The notes under the pieces are model-generated. The model was not told the DNA's origin. It ran no database searches and saw nothing but the letters and a program-made list of their open reading frames with translations. Positions 59,403-64,000 of a DNA stretch of 64,000 nucleotides are shown here, piece by piece. The position numbers and the translations under genes are program-made. Position 1 is the stretch's first letter. Each line of letters opens with the position of its first letter. The stretch comes from Sinorhizobium sp. RAC02. Lineage in GTDB: Bacteria > Pseudomonadota > Alphaproteobacteria > Rhizobiales > Rhizobiaceae. The stretch spans positions 2,614,001 through 2,678,000 of the forward strand of contig NZ_CP016450.1 of the NCBI RefSeq assembly GCF_001713395.1, read 5' to 3'.

Positions 59403-59469
59403 ATAGGTTCCCGCCATTCCGGACGCAAAACCGCGAGCCGTATTTTTTCTGGAAGCCGCGGGACGCCGG

Positions 59470-61068
59470 TCAGGCGTCCTGCTCGCCGCCTTCGACGACC
59501 GGCTCTTCGGTGGCGAGATCCGCTTCCGTGATCCAGCCGGCCGCAAGGCGCGCCTGAACGATCATGGCTTCGGCTTCGGCACGGGAAACCTCGAACTTCG
59601 CGAACAGGCCCTCGAACTTCTTCGTCTCGCCATCCTTGCGCTCCGACCAGCCGACGAGATCGTCAGCCGCGCAGCCTGCAAAGTCTTCCATGGTCTTGAT
59701 GCCGTCTTCGCCGAGCGCGACGAGCATCGGGCTCGTCAGGCCGTCGATCTGGCGCAGCTCGTCGGAAACACCAAGCTCCTTGCGCTTGGCATCCATCGCC
59801 GCTTCGAGACGGTCGAGATGTTCGCGCGCACGGGTCTGGAGTTCCTGGGCCGTGTCTTCGTCGAAGCCTTCGATGCCGGCAATTTCGCCGAGATCGACAT
59901 AGGCCAGTTCTTCCACGGCGGCGAAGCCTTCCGAGGCCAGAACCTGGCCGACCATTTCGTCGACGTCGAGGGAATCCATGAACAGCGCGGTGCGCTCGTT
60001 GAATTCCTTCTGGCGGCGCTCGGACTCTTCGGCTTCCGTCAGGATGTCGATATCCCAGCCGGTCAGCTGCGAGGCAAGGCGAACGTTCTGGCCACGGCGG
60101 CCGATGGCGAGCGAAAGCTGCTCGTCGGGAACGACCACTTCGATGCGCTCGGCATCTTCATCCAGAACGACCTTGGAGACTTCGGCCGGCTGAAGGGCGT
60201 TGACGATGAACGACGCCGGATCCTGCGACCACGGAATGATGTCGATCTTTTCGCCCTGCAATTCGCCGACGACGGCCTGGACGCGCGAACCACGCATACC
60301 GACGCAGGCGCCGACCGGATCGATCGACGAGTCGTTGGAGATGACGGCGATCTTGGCGCGCGAACCCGGATCACGGGCAACCGACTTGATCTGGATGACG
60401 CCGTCGTAGATTTCCGGCACTTCCATAGTGAACAGCTTCACCATGAACTGCGGATGGGTACGCGACAGGAAGATCTGCGGGCCACGCTGCTCGCGGCGCA
60501 CGTCGTAGACGAAGGCGCGAACGCGGTCGCCGTAGCGCATGTTTTCGCGCGGGATCATCTCGTCGCGGCGGATGATGCCTTCGCCACGGCCGAGATCGAC
60601 GATGACGTTGCCGTATTCGACACGCTTGACCGTGCCGTTGACGATCTCGCCGATGCGATCCTTGTATTCGTCAAACTGGCGGTCACGCTCGGCTTCGCGC
60701 ACCTTCTGCACGATGACCTGCTTGGCCGACTGGGCGGCGATGCGGCCGAAATCCATCGGCGGCAGCGGGTCGGCGATGAAGTCGCCGAGCTTGGCGTCCG
60801 GGTTGCGGTCGCGGGCAAGCTCCAGCGGGATCTGGGTGGAATAGTCTTCGGCGTGTTCGACGACTTCCAGCAGGCGCTGGAGGCGGATTTCGCCGGTCTT
60901 GGAATTGATGTCGGCGCGGATGTTCGATTCCGTGCCGTAACGCGAGCGGGCTGCCTTCTGGATGGCGTCGGCCATCGCGGCAAGCACGATCTCGCGGTCG
61001 ATGACCTTTTCACGGGCCACGGCATCCGCGATCTGCAGAAGCTCAAGCCGGTTCGCACTGACTGCCAT
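59470..61068 (-). CDS. nusA: Transcription termination/antitermination factor NusA
   Basis: 532 residues from ATG 61068 ([15 protein letters not shown]). The N-terminal RNA-polymerase-binding domain is followed by an S1 domain ([20 protein letters not shown]) and two KH domains ([20 protein letters not shown], then [20 protein letters not shown]). Two C-terminal acidic helix-hairpin repeats finish it. It affects pausing, termination and rRNA antitermination. The frame extends upstream to 61194 through the rimP-nusA gap, but [10 protein letters not shown] is the family start. Confidence 0.97.
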   Translation of the reverse strand: MAVSANRLELLQIADAVAREKVIDREIVLAAMADAIQKAARSRYGTESNIRADINSKTGEIRLQRLLEVVEHAEDYSTQIPLELARDRNPDAKLGDFIADPLPPMDFGRIAAQSAKQVIVQKVREAERDRQFDEYKDRIGEIVNGTVKRVEYGNVIVDLGRGEGIIRRDEMIPRENMRYGDRVRAFVYDVRREQRGPQIFLSRTHPQFMVKLFTMEVPEIYDGVIQIKSVARDPGSRAKIAVISNDSSIDPVGACVGMRGSRVQAVVGELQGEKIDIIPWSQDPASFIVNALQPAEVSKVVLDEDAERIEVVVPDEQLSLAIGRRGQNVRLASQLTGWDIDILTEAEESERRQKEFNERTALFMDSLDVDEMVGQVLASEGFAAVEELAYVDLGEIAGIEGFDEDTAQELQTRAREHLDRLEAAMDAKRKELGVSDELRQIDGLTSPMLVALGEDGIKTMEDFAGCAADDLVGWSERKDGETKKFEGLFAKFEVSRAEAEAMIVQARLAAGWITEADLATEEPVVEGGEQDA

Positions 61069-61201
61069 TGTCTCAGGTCTCCATGGTCTGGCCGGGGCAA
61101 TTGCCGCCGGCGCTGGGGAGCGGATTGCTCGCTCCGGTTCCGTCCTCTCCGCTCCGTCCGCGATCAGGGCAATCGCCCCCGGGACGGAACGCACGCAAAA
61201 C

Positions 61202-61819
61202 TTATTCTTCTTCGTCGCCGTCTTCGTCGTTCTGGTTGGCGGCCTGCGCGGCCTTCGCCTTCTTGTCGGCGGCCAGCGCGTCGCGGATCAGCTCGTCGGT
61301 CAGGATCAGCCTGCCTTCGGCCAGCGCCGTGAAGGGGATGACGACCGTCGGCTCTTCGCCGGCTGCGGGCTGATCGCGCTCCAGCGTGAAGCCGTTTTCG
61401 TCCGCCGCGACGATCTTGCCGCGGAAGCGCTTGCGGCTGTCGACGAGGATCGACGTCTCGCATTTCAGCAAATGGCCGAGCCAGCGTGAAAAGTCCGACT
61501 TGCGGACCATCGGCCGGTCGATGCCGGGCGACGAGACTTCGAGATGATACGCCTTGTCGATCGGATCCTCAACGTCGAGCACCGGCGAGACGGCCATCGA
61601 GACCTTCTCGCAGTCCTCAACGGTCATCGTGCCGTCCGGACGCTCGCACATGATCTGCAGGGTCGCACCGTTCTGCGCCGAAAGACGCACGCGCACCAGC
61701 TGGTAGCCGATCTGCTCGATGGCCGGCTCGATGATGTCGGCAACGCGCCGGTCGAGACCGGTCTCGACGATCAGCCGCGGCTCGACGGCGGTATTTTCTG
61801 TCTGGGTCGTGTCGGACAT
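61202..61819 (-). CDS. rimP: Ribosome maturation factor RimP
   Basis: 205 residues from ATG 61819 ([10 protein letters not shown]). The core has [20 protein letters not shown], the conserved [19 protein letters not shown] and [14 protein letters not shown], then the second domain with [12 protein letters not shown]. The tail is acidic. RimP acts early in 30S assembly. It is the first gene of rimP-nusA-ylxR-infB-rbfA-truB. A terminator-like hairpin 46 bases upstream suggests attenuation. Confidence 0.96.
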   Translation of the reverse strand: MSDTTQTENTAVEPRLIVETGLDRRVADIIEPAIEQIGYQLVRVRLSAQNGATLQIMCERPDGTMTVEDCEKVSMAVSPVLDVEDPIDKAYHLEVSSPGIDRPMVRKSDFSRWLGHLLKCETSILVDSRKRFRGKIVAADENGFTLERDQPAAGEEPTVVIPFTALAEGRLILTDELIRDALAADKKAKAAQAANQNDEDGDEEE

Positions 61820-61864
61820 GACATGCCCTCCCGGGATGGTCGTTATCATGCGCTTGATCGGGGC

Positions 61865-61899
61865 AATAAAAAAGAGCGGGTCCTCGCGGGCCCACTCTT
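61865..61899 (-). promoter_or_regulatory. rimP leader: terminator-like attenuator
   Basis: On the minus strand AAGAGTGGG (61899-61891) can pair with CCCGCTCTT (61880-61872), a 9-bp stem with one G-T pair, followed at once by a T-run. That is an intrinsic terminator placed between the rimP promoter region and rimP itself, with no gene upstream on that strand in this gap. It matches the rimP leader, a putative attenuator described by bioinformatics for alphaproteobacteria. The antiterminator arm upstream was not worked out. Confidence 0.7.
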
Positions 61900-62066
61900 C
61901 ATCTGACGATCAAGAATTTGAGGTTGATATAGACGCACTCCGCCGGAATTGCAAGGTCGGCCACCACGTCTGCCTGTGGGCGATGTTTTACGTCCACTTT
62001 CGCCGTCACCGCCTTGCCCCTTTTGTCCTATGGACTAGATTGCTGACAACGCTGCGTCGAGAATGA

Positions 62067-63704
62067 GTGCCTGCCGTGCCAGACCGAAAATCCCCCCTCG
62101 CCCCCTTCCGAAACGAAACCTTTCGGGTGATCTGGGCAGCGAGCCTGGTGTCGAATTTCGGCGGGCTCATCCAGGCGGTGGGTGCGGCCTGGATGATGGC
62201 CTCCATCTCGCCTTCGGCCAACATGGTGGCGCTGGTGCAGGCCTCGATCTCGCTGCCCATCATGTTGTTTTCCGTCGCCGCCGGCGCGCTCGCCGACAAT
62301 TTCGACCGGCGCAAGCTGATGTTGACGGCCCAGTGTTTCATGCTGACGGTCGCGATCGCGCTGACACTCTGTACGTGGTACGGCGTCATCACGCCCTGGC
62401 TGCTTTTGACCTTTACCTTCCTGCTCGGCTGCGGCACGGCGCTCAACAATCCCGCCTGGCAAGCCTCGGTCGGCGACATGGTGCCGCGCGAAGACCTGCC
62501 CGCCGCCGTCTCGCTCAACAGCATGGGTTTCAACCTGACCCGCAGCGTCGGCCCGGCCATCGGCGGCGCCATCGTTGCAGCGGCCGGCGCCGCAGCAGCC
62601 TTTGCCACGAACGTGCTCAGCTATTTCGCCCTGCTCTTCGTGCTGTTTCGCTGGAAACCCACCGTTTCGCCGCGCACCCTGCCCCGCGAAGACTTTGGCC
62701 GCGCCGTCTCGGCGGGCCTGCGTTATGTCTCGATGTCGCCGAACATCGGCAAGGTGCTTTTGCGCGGCTTCGCGTTCGGCCTTGCGACAAGCTCCACCCT
62801 TTCCCTGCTGCCGCTGATTGCCCGCGACCTCGTTTCCGGCGGGCCGCTGACCTATGGCATCCTGCTCGGCTGTTTCGGGCTCGGCGCCATCGGCGGCGCA
62901 CTGATGAATGCGTGGCTGCGCGAACGCTTCACCAGCGAGACCATCGCCCGCCTCGCCTTCACCGGCTTTGCCATCAGCGCGACCGTCTCGGCGCTCAGCA
63001 CGACGGCCCTTCTAACCGGTGCCGTCCTCTCGATCGCCGGTGCATCCTGGGTGATGGCACTGTCGCTGTTCAACACGACCGTGCAGCTCTCGACGCCGCG
63101 CTGGGTGGTGGCGCGCGCACTCTCGCTCTACCAGACGACCACCTTCGGCGGCATCGCGGCAGGAAGCTGGATCTGGGGCACCACGGCCGATACGCATGGC
63201 GCGCAGACCGCCCTTCTCGCCTCCGCCGTGGTGATGATTGCGGGGGCTGCACTCGGCCTGCGCTTCGGCCTGCCGGAATTGCAGAGCCTCAATGTCGATC
63301 CGCTCAACCGCTTCAGCGAACCGGACCTGCCGCTCGACCTGAAACCGCGCAGCGGTCCGATCGTTGTCCTGATCGACTACGAGATTGCGGAAGGCGACAT
63401 TCCGGAATTCCTGGAGGCGATGACCGAGCGGCGGCGCATCCGCATTCGTGACGGCGCGGGCCAGTGGGCGTTGATGCGCGACCTGGAAAACCCGACGATC
63501 TGGACCGAGACCTACCACGTGCCGACCTGGGTGGAGTATGTCCGCCACAACCAGCGCCGCACCCATGCCGATGCCGCAAACGGCGAGAAACTACGCCAGT
63601 TGCACAGCGGGGCGGAGGACCCGCGGGTCCACCGCATGATCGAGCGACAGACGATCATCCCGCACGAATACGAGCGGTTCAAGCAGCAGGTGGAAATCCA
63701 CTAA
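62067..63704 (+). CDS. MFS-3 family exporter (EntS-like) with a C-terminal cytosolic domain
   Basis: 545 residues from a GTG start; a GTG three codons on is possible. Residues 15-400 form about twelve membrane helices, with GALADNFDRRKLML as the conserved loop between helices 2 and 3 and FATNVLSYFALLFVLFRWKP mid-protein. The last 125 residues are soluble (IVVLIDYEIAEGDIPEFLEA, WALMRDLENPTIWTETYHVP), as in MFS-3 members with an antibiotic-monooxygenase-like tail. The substrate is unknown; EntS-type proteins export siderophores or drugs. It is divergent from rimP. Confidence 0.88.
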   Translation: MPAVPDRKSPLAPFRNETFRVIWAASLVSNFGGLIQAVGAAWMMASISPSANMVALVQASISLPIMLFSVAAGALADNFDRRKLMLTAQCFMLTVAIALTLCTWYGVITPWLLLTFTFLLGCGTALNNPAWQASVGDMVPREDLPAAVSLNSMGFNLTRSVGPAIGGAIVAAAGAAAAFATNVLSYFALLFVLFRWKPTVSPRTLPREDFGRAVSAGLRYVSMSPNIGKVLLRGFAFGLATSSTLSLLPLIARDLVSGGPLTYGILLGCFGLGAIGGALMNAWLRERFTSETIARLAFTGFAISATVSALSTTALLTGAVLSIAGASWVMALSLFNTTVQLSTPRWVVARALSLYQTTTFGGIAAGSWIWGTTADTHGAQTALLASAVVMIAGAALGLRFGLPELQSLNVDPLNRFSEPDLPLDLKPRSGPIVVLIDYEIAEGDIPEFLEAMTERRRIRIRDGAGQWALMRDLENPTIWTETYHVPTWVEYVRHNQRRTHADAANGEKLRQLHSGAEDPRVHRMIERQTIIPHEYERFKQQVEIH

Positions 63705-63707
63705 CCC

Positions 63708-64000
63708 TTACTTCAGCTTGGATTTCAGCGATGCATCCGGATAGCAGGTCGGCGTCATGCCGCTTTTCGCCTGCCAGTCGCCGAGCGAGCGGCGCGTCTT
63801 GTAGCCGGGCAAGCCATCGACCTTGCCGACATCGTAGCCCTTGGCGACGAGCGCCTTCTGCATGGCGAGCACGTCCGAGCGCAGCATCTTGCCGACGTTA
63901 CCCCATTCGCCGCGGAACGGCCCGCTGCCATAGGCGATGCGATCGGCGAGGTTGCCTATGAACAGGGCATAGAGGTCGGAGTTGTTATACTCCTTGAGCA
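63708..64000 (-). CDS. Lytic murein transglycosylase, C-terminal part only
   Basis: The gene enters from the right edge; its last 96 or so residues are visible and end at TAA 63708-63710. They read LKEYNNSDLYALFIGNLADR, then RGEWGNVGKMLRSDVLAMQK, and a peptidoglycan-binding domain (ALVAKGYDVGKVDGLPGYKT with RRSLGDWQ). This is the usual end of MltB-type transglycosylases, whose catalytic domain would lie outside the window. The product cleaves peptidoglycan glycan strands in the periplasm. The stop is 3 bases from that of the convergent MFS gene. Confidence 0.88.
   Translation of the reverse strand, partial: LKEYNNSDLYALFIGNLADRIAYGSGPFRGEWGNVGKMLRSDVLAMQKALVAKGYDVGKVDGLPGYKTRRSLGDWQAKSGMTPTCYPDASLKSKLK

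Overview
The window looks like chromosomal DNA of an alphaproteobacterium of the family Rhizobiaceae (Rhizobium / Agrobacterium / Neorhizobium / Ensifer group). The signs are a rhizobial-type che operon (icpA-cheS-cheY1-cheA-cheW), the rhaRSTPQUK / rhaDI L-rhamnose locus, an Irr-type Fur regulator, the fabA-fabB-fabI operon, a class II EPSP synthase almost identical to the 'CP4' enzyme, high GC content and rhizobial palindromic intergenic repeats. No complete mobile element and no CRISPR array was seen.

Layout. 1-4940 (minus): five chemotaxis genes, running off the left end inside cheW. 5359-5472: a 37-residue membrane peptide behind a strong ribosome binding site. 5492-16328: L-rhamnose catabolism, with rhaR-rhaS-rhaT-rhaP-rhaQ-rhaU-rhaK on the minus strand and rhaD-rhaI on the plus strand, divergent from an AT-rich operator region. 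16422-22795: small conserved genes (GlsB/YeaQ-like protein, 2-hydroxyacid dehydrogenase, nano-RNase NrnC, DUF817 membrane protein, DUF6665-like protein) and a nicotinamide phosphoribosyltransferase. In this stretch lie two unrecognised acidic proteins (19766-21016 and 23204-25150) that share an IRNPxGxEA motif, and both have CtrA-like sites upstream. 25231-30512: rpsA, cmk, a membrane protein, aroA and a FYDLN-acid protein.

30659-34777: tRNA-Ala(GGC), a decayed IS630-type transposase fragment and two AT-richer genes, a double methyltransferase with TPRs and a KpsC-like glycosyltransferase with TPRs. This is a probable acquired surface-glycan island. 35046-43523: rsgA, a J-domain protein, groES-groL behind a CIRCE operator, and small envelope and membrane genes ending with irr. 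43836-46466: fabA-fabB-fabI for unsaturated fatty acid synthesis. 46515-48000: a small membrane protein, and a LysE exporter divergent from an Lrp-type regulator that carries a frameshift.

48161-61819 (minus): the conserved translation and RNA block rimP-nusA-ylxR-infB-rbfA-truB, then an HWE sensor kinase, an SH3-domain secreted protein, rpsO, pnp and rsmC. A terminator-like attenuator precedes rimP. 62067-64000: an MFS exporter and the 3' end of a lytic transglycosylase gene.

Most of the window is core chromosome. The less ordinary parts are the glycan island, the pair of IRNPxGxEA proteins with CtrA-type sites, the EPSP synthase that has Gly100 where CP4 has Ala, and the broken Lrp regulator.
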